From Marinomonas vulgaris (lineage in GTDB: Bacteria > Pseudomonadota > Gammaproteobacteria > Pseudomonadales > Marinomonadaceae), in the NCBI RefSeq assembly GCF_018145875.1, contig NZ_JAGSSV010000009.1, positions 1-64,000 of the forward strand: a stretch of DNA of 64,000 bases, given 5' to 3'. Positions 58,059-64,000 of the stretch are shown here, piece after piece. A program made the position numbers and the translations under genes. The notes beneath the pieces were generated by a model. It saw only the letters and a program-made list of their open reading frames with translations. It was not told where the DNA came from and made no database searches. Each line of letters begins with the position of its first letter. The first letter of the stretch is position 1.

Positions 58059-58219
58059 CAAAACAATACCCCACAGAGACAATTTAATTTTTATAGGTCA
58101 GCTAACTCTTGATTATTTTGGATTAGATGACAAGCTGTCCATTATAACGCCAGAACAAGGCAAACCCAATGAACAAAAGGCATAACACATCGGCTATTTA
58201 GCGCAACCCAGGCAGAGAA

Positions 58220-58939
58220 TCACATCCCTAGACGTTTAATCAACTCAGCGGCGGGCAAATAGCCTGGCAATAAGCGGCCATCTCCTAGCACAATCGTTGG
58301 CGTGCCACGCACCCCAACCTCGTTACCTAGAACATATTGGTCAGCAATTGGATTGGTACAGGTATTTTCAGGCACGGCCTCACCATTTTTTGACTGAGTA
58401 AGTGCCGTCTGCGGATCAGCCGAACACCACACGCTGACCATTTTTTGGTAAGACTCTGAACCAACGCCGGCTCTTGGGTAGGCAAGATAACGCACCGTGA
58501 TACCAGCATCGTTAAGTTCTGGCACCTCTTTGTGTAACTTTCGGCAGTAACCACAATCTATGTCTGTAAATACAGTAATATGGGCTTTTTCGTTTTCCGC
58601 TTTATAGACAATCATGTCTGATTCAGGCAAAGCTTCTACTTTCGCCAGCTTGGCTTTCTCGGTTTCATTCTCAAGACTGGTTCCCTGCATTCGATACATA
58701 TCGCCAGCAATGAAATATTGGCCGTCTGGAGTAACGTGTATGGTAGGGCCACCTTTTAGCGACACGACAAACAAACCCGACCCAGCGTGTTGCTCAGCAC
58801 TTTCCACCTCGTATTGTGGCAATGCGGTATTCACAGCTGACAAAACAGCCGCTTGATCTGCCATCACAACACCAGAAATAGGGAGTAACAAGAAGCTCAT
58901 AACACGAGAGCGAGCAAAGGAGCGGAGAAAATATTTCAT
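58220..58939 (-). CDS. dsbC: Thiol:disulfide interchange protein (isomerase) DsbC
   Basis: Periplasmic disulfide isomerase. The 239-residue protein has a signal peptide (MKYFLRSFARSRVMSFLLLPISGVVMA), an N-terminal dimerisation domain, and a thioredoxin fold with FTDIDCGYCRKLHKE, where CGYC is the active site, plus the cis-Pro loop GVRGTPTIVLGDG. ATG 58939 follows GAGG; a start six codons upstream is less likely. It lies ahead of hom on the same strand, 161 bases apart, a gene order shared with pseudomonads (recJ/dsbC/hom/thrC neighbourhood). Confidence 0.95.
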   Translation of the reverse strand: MKYFLRSFARSRVMSFLLLPISGVVMADQAAVLSAVNTALPQYEVESAEQHAGSGLFVVSLKGGPTIHVTPDGQYFIAGDMYRMQGTSLENETEKAKLAKVEALPESDMIVYKAENEKAHITVFTDIDCGYCRKLHKEVPELNDAGITVRYLAYPRAGVGSESYQKMVSVWCSADPQTALTQSKNGEAVPENTCTNPIADQYVLGNEVGVRGTPTIVLGDGRLLPGYLPAAELIKRLGM

Positions 58940-58991
58940 GACAAGCCTCAAAGACAAAAAATAAAGTCTATTAGGCCATACGTTAGGGGGG

Positions 58992-59017
58992 AAGTTCCAT
59001 TAAAAAGTTCCATTAAA
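58992..59017. repeat. Tandem 13-base duplication
   Basis: AAGTTCCATTAAA occurs twice in direct tandem (58992-59004 and 59005-59017), just before the A run of the rplS terminator. It looks like a recent slippage or duplication. Confidence 0.8.
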
Positions 59018-59042
59018 AAAGGCGACTCGCGTCGCCTTTTTT
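59015..59042 (-). terminator. Rho-independent terminator of rpsP-rimM-trmD-rplS
   Basis: GGCGAC-TCGC-GTCGCC with six A to the left and six T to the right; on the minus strand it lies 13 bases after the rplS stop. Confidence 0.92.
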
Positions 59043-59054
59043 AAATAAGAAAAC

Positions 59055-59417
59055 TTAGCGCTTGGCCAATTTCTCTTTGATACGTGCAGATTTACCAGAA
59101 CGCTCGCGTAGGTAGTAGATCTTAGCTTGACGCACGTCACCGCGGCGTTTAACTTCGATGCTTTCAACCAAAGGGCTGTACGTTTGGAAAGCACGCTCAA
59201 CACCAATACCGCTAGAGATTTTACGAACGGTAAATGCTGAGTTAAGGCCTCGGTTACGCTTAGAGATTACAATGCCTTCATAGGCCTGTAGACGCTCGCG
59301 TGAACCTTCTTTAACTTTAACTTGGACAACAACAGTGTCACCAGGACCGAAGGCTGGGACTTCTTTTGTCATCTGTTCAGCTTCAATTTGCTGAATCAGT
59401 TTAGTTTTATTACTCAT
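59055..59417 (-). CDS. rplS: 50S ribosomal protein L19
   Basis: A 120-residue ribosomal protein at the 30S-50S interface. Family segments: [53 protein letters not shown] and the C-terminal [27 protein letters not shown]. Last gene of the conserved rpsP-rimM-trmD-rplS operon, 68 bases after trmD and directly followed by a terminator. Confidence 0.98.
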   Translation of the reverse strand: MSNKTKLIQQIEAEQMTKEVPAFGPGDTVVVQVKVKEGSRERLQAYEGIVISKRNRGLNSAFTVRKISSGIGVERAFQTYSPLVESIEVKRRGDVRQAKIYYLRERSGKSARIKEKLAKR

Positions 59418-59485
59418 GGATGTGACTCCTAATGATATGGTTTCTTACTGAATGAAGGTTCTTCGGTTCAATAAGCTCGCAATTC

Positions 59486-60238
59486 CTACTCTGCCGAGGT
59501 TGAATCTTCAGTTTCGCGAATAAACTCTTCTAACAACAACTGCTGTTCCTTGTCCAACTCAAGGTCTTGCAGAAGGTCTGGCCGGCGCTGAAAAGTTCTT
59601 CCGAGCTTTTGCTTTAAACGCCAGCGTCTGATCTCCTCGTGGTTGCCACTAAGTAGCACTGAAGGCACAGATTCACCATTCAATACTTCGGGACGAGTAT
59701 AATGCGGGCAGTCCAACAAACCATCGGCAAATGAATCTTCATCCGCTGATGCTTGTTTTCCTAACACTCCTGGCACCATACGAAATACAGTGTCCATGAG
59801 CACCATTGCCGGCAACTCACCACCGCTTAGGACAAAGTCGCCGATCGACCATTCTTCATCAATTTGTGATTGAATCAAACGTTCATCAACGCCTTCATAG
59901 CGACCTGCTACCAGAATAAATTCTGCTTGTTTAGCAAGCTGCTGCACGCCTTCTTGCGTTAGCGTACGCCCTTGAGGGGACAGATAAATAACTTTTGCGT
60001 TTGGCACCAAGGCTTTGGCGCTGTCTATCGCATCTTTGAGAGGCTGCACTTTCATGAGCATCCCTGGACCACCACCATAAGGTCGATCGTCTACTGTTTT
60101 GTGTCTATCGTGGGTAAAATCACGAGGATTTAAAAAATCCACCTGAATCAGCCCAGATTTAATGGCTCTGCCCGTCACACCGTATTGGGTAATGGCTTGA
60201 AACATCTCCGGAAAGAGCGATATAACGCTAACCTTCAC
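59486..60238 (-). CDS. trmD: tRNA (guanine(37)-N1)-methyltransferase
   Basis: Methylates G37 of tRNAs that read CNN codons and so prevents frameshifting. The 250-residue protein has the TrmD trefoil-knot parts: [32 protein letters not shown], the knot region [13 protein letters not shown] and [14 protein letters not shown]. The start is GTG at 60238 with CTGAGGT upstream. It begins 22 bases after rimM. Confidence 0.98.
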   Translation of the reverse strand: MKVSVISLFPEMFQAITQYGVTGRAIKSGLIQVDFLNPRDFTHDRHKTVDDRPYGGGPGMLMKVQPLKDAIDSAKALVPNAKVIYLSPQGRTLTQEGVQQLAKQAEFILVAGRYEGVDERLIQSQIDEEWSIGDFVLSGGELPAMVLMDTVFRMVPGVLGKQASADEDSFADGLLDCPHYTRPEVLNGESVPSVLLSGNHEEIRRWRLKQKLGRTFQRRPDLLQDLELDKEQQLLLEEFIRETEDSTSAE

Positions 60239-60260
60239 GTTGTGACCTCAGCTTATCTGT

Positions 60261-60806
60261 TTAAAATTCCGGATCCCAGTCAACTACCATTTCCTGTTGT
60301 TCTAAATCGATGTTTAAAACATAGGTTCCTGGAGCATAGGGGATCAATCGCTCTTCACGATCAAAGCTACCTTCACACGCGCGGACAACAACCACATCAT
60401 TCGCACCGGTTTCCATCAGTTGAGAAACCTTCCCCAAGAGGACACCCTCTTTGGTAATTACCCTCAGACCTTCCAGCTGACTCCAGTAATAATCACCTTC
60501 ATCTAATTCTGGCAATTCTGCGGCATCAATATAAATATCCATACCACAAATCTCTTTTACTTGATCTCTGTCGGTATAGCCTTTAACTGATGCGACCAAA
60601 CCACGCCCTTGCAGACGGCCTTGGCTTAATTCTACGGCTTTCCACCCACTAGGAGTTTTCAACCACCAATGCTTGTAATCAAAGATTCCTTGCATTGGGT
60701 CGGTGTGTGAATATAACTTCACCCACCCTTTAACACCGTATACTGATGTAATGCGTCCAACCACAAGGGCTTGCTCAGGAGCGGCCGCTTGCTTTACTGC
60801 AGACAT
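60261..60806 (-). CDS. rimM: 16S rRNA processing protein RimM
   Basis: Assembly factor for the 30S head that binds S19. The 181-residue protein has the N-terminal RimM domain (VVGRITSVYGVKGWVKLYSHTD) and a C-terminal PRC-barrel (YYWSQLEGLRVITKEGVLLGKV, ending EEMVVDWDPEF-like). Second gene of the rpsP operon, 15 bases after rpsP. Confidence 0.97.
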   Translation of the reverse strand: MSAVKQAAAPEQALVVGRITSVYGVKGWVKLYSHTDPMQGIFDYKHWWLKTPSGWKAVELSQGRLQGRGLVASVKGYTDRDQVKEICGMDIYIDAAELPELDEGDYYWSQLEGLRVITKEGVLLGKVSQLMETGANDVVVVRACEGSFDREERLIPYAPGTYVLNIDLEQQEMVVDWDPEF

Positions 60807-60821
60807 AGCATTACCTCAATA

Positions 60822-61070
60822 TTAAGCGTTTTTGCTAGCATCTTTTACAAGCTGCGCAGCACGGTCAGAAAGTTGAGCGCCTTGGCTAACCCAATGATTT
60901 ACGCGATCTAGATCGATGCGTAGACGTTCTTCTTGACCACGAGCAACAGGGTTAAAGAAACCCAAACGCTCGATATAACGACCATCACGTGCACGACGGC
61001 TATCAGCCACGTTCAAATGATAGAATGGGCGCTTTTTAGAGCCACCACGAGAAAGACGAATAGTTACCAT
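60822..61070 (-). CDS. rpsP: 30S ribosomal protein S16
   Basis: An 82-residue ribosomal protein starting [19 protein letters not shown] and carrying [21 protein letters not shown], the S16 signature. First gene of rpsP-rimM-trmD-rplS; AAGGAACC precedes the ATG. Divided from the upstream ffh gene by a terminator. Confidence 0.98.
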   Translation of the reverse strand: MVTIRLSRGGSKKRPFYHLNVADSRRARDGRYIERLGFFNPVARGQEERLRIDLDRVNHWVSQGAQLSDRAAQLVKDASKNA

Positions 61071-61165
61071 ATGATTGGTTCCTTATTGCTTAACGAAACA
61101 CCCCTTGCCGAGTCGAATTTTTGACTCATACTACAAGAAGGCGGCATATTCTAGTCGATAAACCA

Positions 61166-61197
61166 GAAAAACGAAAGGGCGAATCACTCGCCCTTTC
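61166..61197 (-). terminator. Rho-independent terminator of ffh
   Basis: A perfect 10-bp stem GAAAGGGCGA/TCGCCCTTTC with a 5-base loop; on the minus strand CGTTTTTC follows. It lies 66 bases after ffh. Confidence 0.85.
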
Positions 61198-61262
61198 ACA
61201 TTAATTAGAAGTTTTTTCATTCTTCTAAGTAAAACAAGTAGATAGATCTTTCCAACAGAAGA

Positions 61263-62630
61263 TCAGCGGCCTCCAGGGAAACCACCACCAGGCATCATGC
61301 CACCTAGACCACGCATCATCTTCTGCATTCCACCCTTAGCGGACATCTTCTTCATCATCTTTTGCATTTGCTTATGTTGTTTTAACAAACGGTTCAAATC
61401 TTGAATTTGTAACCCTGCCCCCGCTGAAATGCGTTTTTTGCGGGAGCCGTTAATCACATCAGGGTTACGACGTTCTGCCTGAGTCATGGAGTTAATCAAG
61501 GCCTCCATTTGTACAAACATCTTATCGTTCACCTTGTCTTGGATATTGCCAAGTTGACCCATGCCCGGCAACTTATCCAACATAGAGGTCATGCCTCCCA
61601 TGTTTTTCATTTGTTGCAGCTGCTCTTTAAAGTCTTCTAAGTCAAAGCCTTTGCCTTTCTTCAGCTTACCGGCCAGTTTCTCAGCCTTACCTTTATCGAT
61701 CTGCTGTTCAGCTTGCTCGATCAAGGACAACATGTCGCCCATACCCAAAATACGAGAGGCTAAGCGATCTGGGTGGAAAGGCTCTAGTGCGTCCGTTTTT
61801 TCACCGACCCCTAAAAACTTAATCGGCTTACCAGTAATATGTCGAACCGACAAAGCCGCACCGCCACGGGCATCACCATCGGTTTTGGTTAATACAACAC
61901 CAGTCAATGGCAATACATCACCAAAGGCTTTAGCGGTATTCGCCGCATCCTGACCTGTCATGGCATCCACCACGAACAAGGTTTCAATCGGATTTACTGC
62001 GGCGTGCAAAGCCTTAATTTCGGCCATCATGTCGTCATCAATAGCAAGACGACCGGCTGTATCAACGATCAGAACATCTTTATGAGCTTTTTTCGCATAA
62101 TCGATGGCATTGTTAACGATGTCTATCGGCTGTTGCGACAGATCACTTGGAATAAAGTCAACACCGACTTCACCAGCTAAGGTTTCAAGCTGCTTAATCG
62201 CTGCTGGACGATACACATCGGCACTGACTACAGATACGGATTTTTTCTCGCGTTCACGCAAGTACTTAGCCAGTTTCGCCGCGGAAGTGGTTTTACCTGC
62301 CCCTTGTAGACCCGCCAGCAAGATAACCGCAGGGCGCGCAGCGCGAAGATTCAAACCATCGTTGGCCTGTCCCATCACATTTTCAAGTTCCTGCTTAACA
62401 ATTTTCAGGAAGACTTGACCAGGACTCAAGCTTTTTGACACCTCGGTGCCAATGGCGCGTTCCTTCACCGCACCGATGAAATCTTTTACAACCGGCAAGG
62501 CAACGTCGGCTTCTAACAGCGCCATACGTACTTCGCGCAACACTTCCTGTATGTTGTCTTCGGTTAATTTCGCTCGACCTCGAATACGATCAAGCGAGGA
62601 AGTTAAACGATTCGATAAATTGTCGAACAT
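61263..62630 (-). CDS. ffh: Signal recognition particle protein Ffh
   Basis: GTPase that binds 4.5S RNA and signal sequences of nascent membrane proteins. The 455-residue protein has the N domain, the G domain with GLQGAGKTTSAAKLA (about residues 106-120), VDTAGRLAIDD, TKTDGDARGGA, and a Met-rich M domain that ends QKMMRGLGGMMPGGGF. GAGGGTAAT precedes the ATG. It lies upstream of rpsP in the same direction and divergent from ypjD, the order also found in E. coli. Confidence 0.98.
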   Translation of the reverse strand: MFDNLSNRLTSSLDRIRGRAKLTEDNIQEVLREVRMALLEADVALPVVKDFIGAVKERAIGTEVSKSLSPGQVFLKIVKQELENVMGQANDGLNLRAARPAVILLAGLQGAGKTTSAAKLAKYLREREKKSVSVVSADVYRPAAIKQLETLAGEVGVDFIPSDLSQQPIDIVNNAIDYAKKAHKDVLIVDTAGRLAIDDDMMAEIKALHAAVNPIETLFVVDAMTGQDAANTAKAFGDVLPLTGVVLTKTDGDARGGAALSVRHITGKPIKFLGVGEKTDALEPFHPDRLASRILGMGDMLSLIEQAEQQIDKGKAEKLAGKLKKGKGFDLEDFKEQLQQMKNMGGMTSMLDKLPGMGQLGNIQDKVNDKMFVQMEALINSMTQAERRNPDVINGSRKKRISAGAGLQIQDLNRLLKQHKQMQKMMKKMSAKGGMQKMMRGLGGMMPGGGFPGGR

Positions 62631-62759
62631 ATTACCCTCAAATTTTGGTTCTAAATGGAAAAAACCTACGGTTTCAGTTTATCCAAGGTGAAATTGCCTC
62701 TATTATAACGGATAAATGATTATCGCCCTATACTTTTACCCAGCGGAACCTTTAGTTTC

Positions 62760-63527
62760 ATGACTCAATTATCGCTTTGGCTTGCTTGTATTGCCTGTTT
62801 AGTTGCTGGCACAGCGTATTATCTGCGTCCCACACAGCGTTATACCCAATACCTTGGCGCTTTCGCCATCTCAATACACACCATTTCACTAGCGTTAGTG
62901 TTACTCAGCCGAGATGGCTTTAATTTTTTGACGATTGGTTTTTTAATCGCTCTTATTGGTAACAGCATGTTGTGGTTAAGTAATCGCGACAAAGATTTGT
63001 CTTTATTGTTAGGTGCCGCATTTCCTCTTGGCGCGATCATTATTGCGTTAAATGCCATTCAACCTTGGGACTTAACCCAGCTCCACAGCCCGTCATGGGG
63101 CACCAGCGCACACATTCTTATCGCGTCAGTCGCGTACAGCTTATTCACCGCCGCCTGTGGTGTAGGCATTTTATTGTCTATTCAGGAGTACCAACTCAAG
63201 CACCACAAGCTCAAACAACTGCTGCGCGTTCCGCCGTTGCAAGTATTAGAGCGCTTGATGTTTGAACTGATTTGGGCGGCGTTTGTGTTGCTCACTGTCA
63301 CCATAGCGACAGGCTTCTATTTTATCGATGACATGTTTGCTCAACATGTCGCTCACAAGACGTTTTTCACCATTGCTTCTTGGTTTGTGTTTGCAGGGCT
63401 GCTATTAGGTCGACATTTTGCTGGCTGGCGAGGACAATTAGCTGTTAAGTTGACATTAAGCGGTTTCTTTTTACTCATGCTAGGGTATTTTGGTAGTCAA
63501 ATTGCGTTACAGATTTTGCGCCATTAA
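62760..63527 (+). CDS. ypjD: Cytochrome c assembly-like inner-membrane protein (YpjD/HemX type)
   Basis: A 255-residue integral membrane protein with about eight transmembrane segments, starting LSLWLACIACLVAGTAYYL. WGTSAHILIASVAYSLFTAACGVG and HKTFFTIASWFVFAGLLLGRHFAGWRG are the family-like segments with conserved His residues. It is related to CcsA/ResC-type haem handling proteins but lacks a clear WWD haem motif, so a role in cytochrome c assembly is not shown. In E. coli ypjD lies beside ffh and yfjD (CorC-like), and the same order holds here. Confidence 0.9.
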   Translation: MTQLSLWLACIACLVAGTAYYLRPTQRYTQYLGAFAISIHTISLALVLLSRDGFNFLTIGFLIALIGNSMLWLSNRDKDLSLLLGAAFPLGAIIIALNAIQPWDLTQLHSPSWGTSAHILIASVAYSLFTAACGVGILLSIQEYQLKHHKLKQLLRVPPLQVLERLMFELIWAAFVLLTVTIATGFYFIDDMFAQHVAHKTFFTIASWFVFAGLLLGRHFAGWRGQLAVKLTLSGFFLLMLGYFGSQIALQILRH

Positions 63528-63549
63528 CACGCAAGGCCATAAAGTCTAT

Positions 63550-63578
63550 TTGACAGTATGATCTTAAGAAACAATAAT
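63550..63578 (+). promoter_or_regulatory. Sigma-70 promoter of the CorC/HlyC-type gene
   Basis: TTGACA (63550-63555), 17 bases, AATAAT (63573-63578); the likely start codon lies about 33 bases downstream. Confidence 0.65.
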
Positions 63579-63610
63579 CCGACTATCTACATAATTGAGG
63601 CGATCCCTTT

Positions 63611-64000
63611 TTGAACGAAGTACCCTTAGGTATTCTTGGTGGAATACTTTTTTGTCTTATCTTGCTTTCTGCATTCTTTTCTAGCTCCGAAACAGGGATG
63701 TTGTCGATTAACAAATATCGATTAAAACATCTTGTGAAAAGCAAGAACCGATCTGCCATCAAAGTCAGCTCCCTTCTTGAACGACCAGACCGACTTATCG
63801 GCGTTATCTTAATCGGTAACAACTTCGTCAATATTCTTGCTTCAGCCATCGCGACCATTATAGCGGTTCGAATTTGGGGCGATGCGGGCGTGGCTATCGC
63901 TACCGCTGCCTTGACCATGATAGTGTTGATTTTCGCCGAGGTAACCCCTAAAACATTGGCGGCCATTCATCCAGAAAAGATTGCTTTTCCCGCCTCTTGG
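63611..64000 (+). CDS. CNNM/CorC-HlyC family membrane protein, 3' end outside window
   Basis: The first 130 codons of a DUF21/CNNM-type protein: a hydrophobic start (PLGILGGILFCLILLSAFF), the family hallmark SSSETGMLSINKYRL (about residues 20-34), LIGVILIGNNFVNILASA and a later FAEVTPKTLAA, typical of the membrane domain that precedes two CBS domains and a CorC/HlyC domain. The start is most likely TTG at 63611 (product MNEVPLG), as GAGG lies 11 bases upstream and no ATG fits. Relatives (E. coli YfjD) are linked to magnesium or cobalt homeostasis. The open frame runs off the end of the window. Confidence 0.88.
   Translation, partial: MNEVPLGILGGILFCLILLSAFFSSSETGMLSINKYRLKHLVKSKNRSAIKVSSLLERPDRLIGVILIGNNFVNILASAIATIIAVRIWGDAGVAIATAALTMIVLIFAEVTPKTLAAIHPEKIAFPASW

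Noticed and set aside
1-64000. CRISPR arrays, tRNA or rRNA genes, prophage and insertion sequences
   Set aside because: I saw no regular repeat-spacer pattern, no cloverleaf-like sequences with the TTCGA loop, no transposase or integrase reading frame and no phage structural genes; a covariance-model scan would be the decisive test.

Overview
The window looks like chromosomal DNA of a marine gammaproteobacterium of the Oceanospirillales, most probably Marinomonas or a close relative. This rests on gene order (pncC-recA beside mutS-fdxA, rpsP-rimM-trmD-rplS beside ffh, rppH-ptsP-lgt, ygfB-pepP-ubi), on a TRAP transporter with DctB/DctD control, and on protein sequences typical of that group. 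It is inference; no database was searched. Coding density is high. I see no rRNA, tRNA, CRISPR array, prophage or complete insertion sequence.

Layout. 1-2.1 kb: a TonB-dependent receptor that has lost its 5' end. 2.2-3.6 kb: single-chain glycyl-tRNA synthetase. 3.8-5.5 kb: three small genes (DUF3429, DCC/DUF393, short-chain dehydrogenase). 5.5-6.6 kb: a DUF1826 gene behind a Zur-like box, then a DUF5062 gene. 6.8-11.3 kb: the methylcitrate (propionate) operon gntR-prpB-prpC-prpD, with palindromic operators around its promoter. 11.3-13.4 kb: tmcA. 13.4-21.5 kb: a C4-dicarboxylate TRAP module, dctPQM behind a sigma-54-like promoter, facing an SDR gene and dctD-dctB. 21.5-27.6 kb: epmA, recA (LexA box), pncC, mutS, fdxA. 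27.6-28.1 kb: a gene-free stretch.

28.1-33.6 kb: an EAL-HDOD protein, ilvD, rlmJ and a PAS protein with a degenerate GGDEF domain. 33.6-38.9 kb: folA, thyA (inverted), lgt, ptsP, rppH. 38.9-45 kb: a HAD phosphatase, rlmI and a ferric-iron ABC operon (fbpABC) behind a Fur-like box. 45-52 kb: an HDOD protein, ubiI, pepP, ygfB, folD, recJ. 52-59 kb: a chemoreceptor, rsmE, thrC, hom, dsbC. 59-64 kb: rplS-trmD-rimM-rpsP, ffh, ypjD and the start of a CorC/HlyC-type membrane protein cut by the window end.

Most of the window is core metabolism and information processing. The more unusual points are regulatory or concern altered signalling domains: the Zur-DUF1826 unit, the GntR operators around the prp promoter, DctD with GAFTDA in place of GAFTGA, a GGDEF protein that lost its catalytic motif but keeps the RxxD inhibitory site, the inverted thyA, and the broken receptor at the left edge. 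I found no convincing wholly new multi-gene system.
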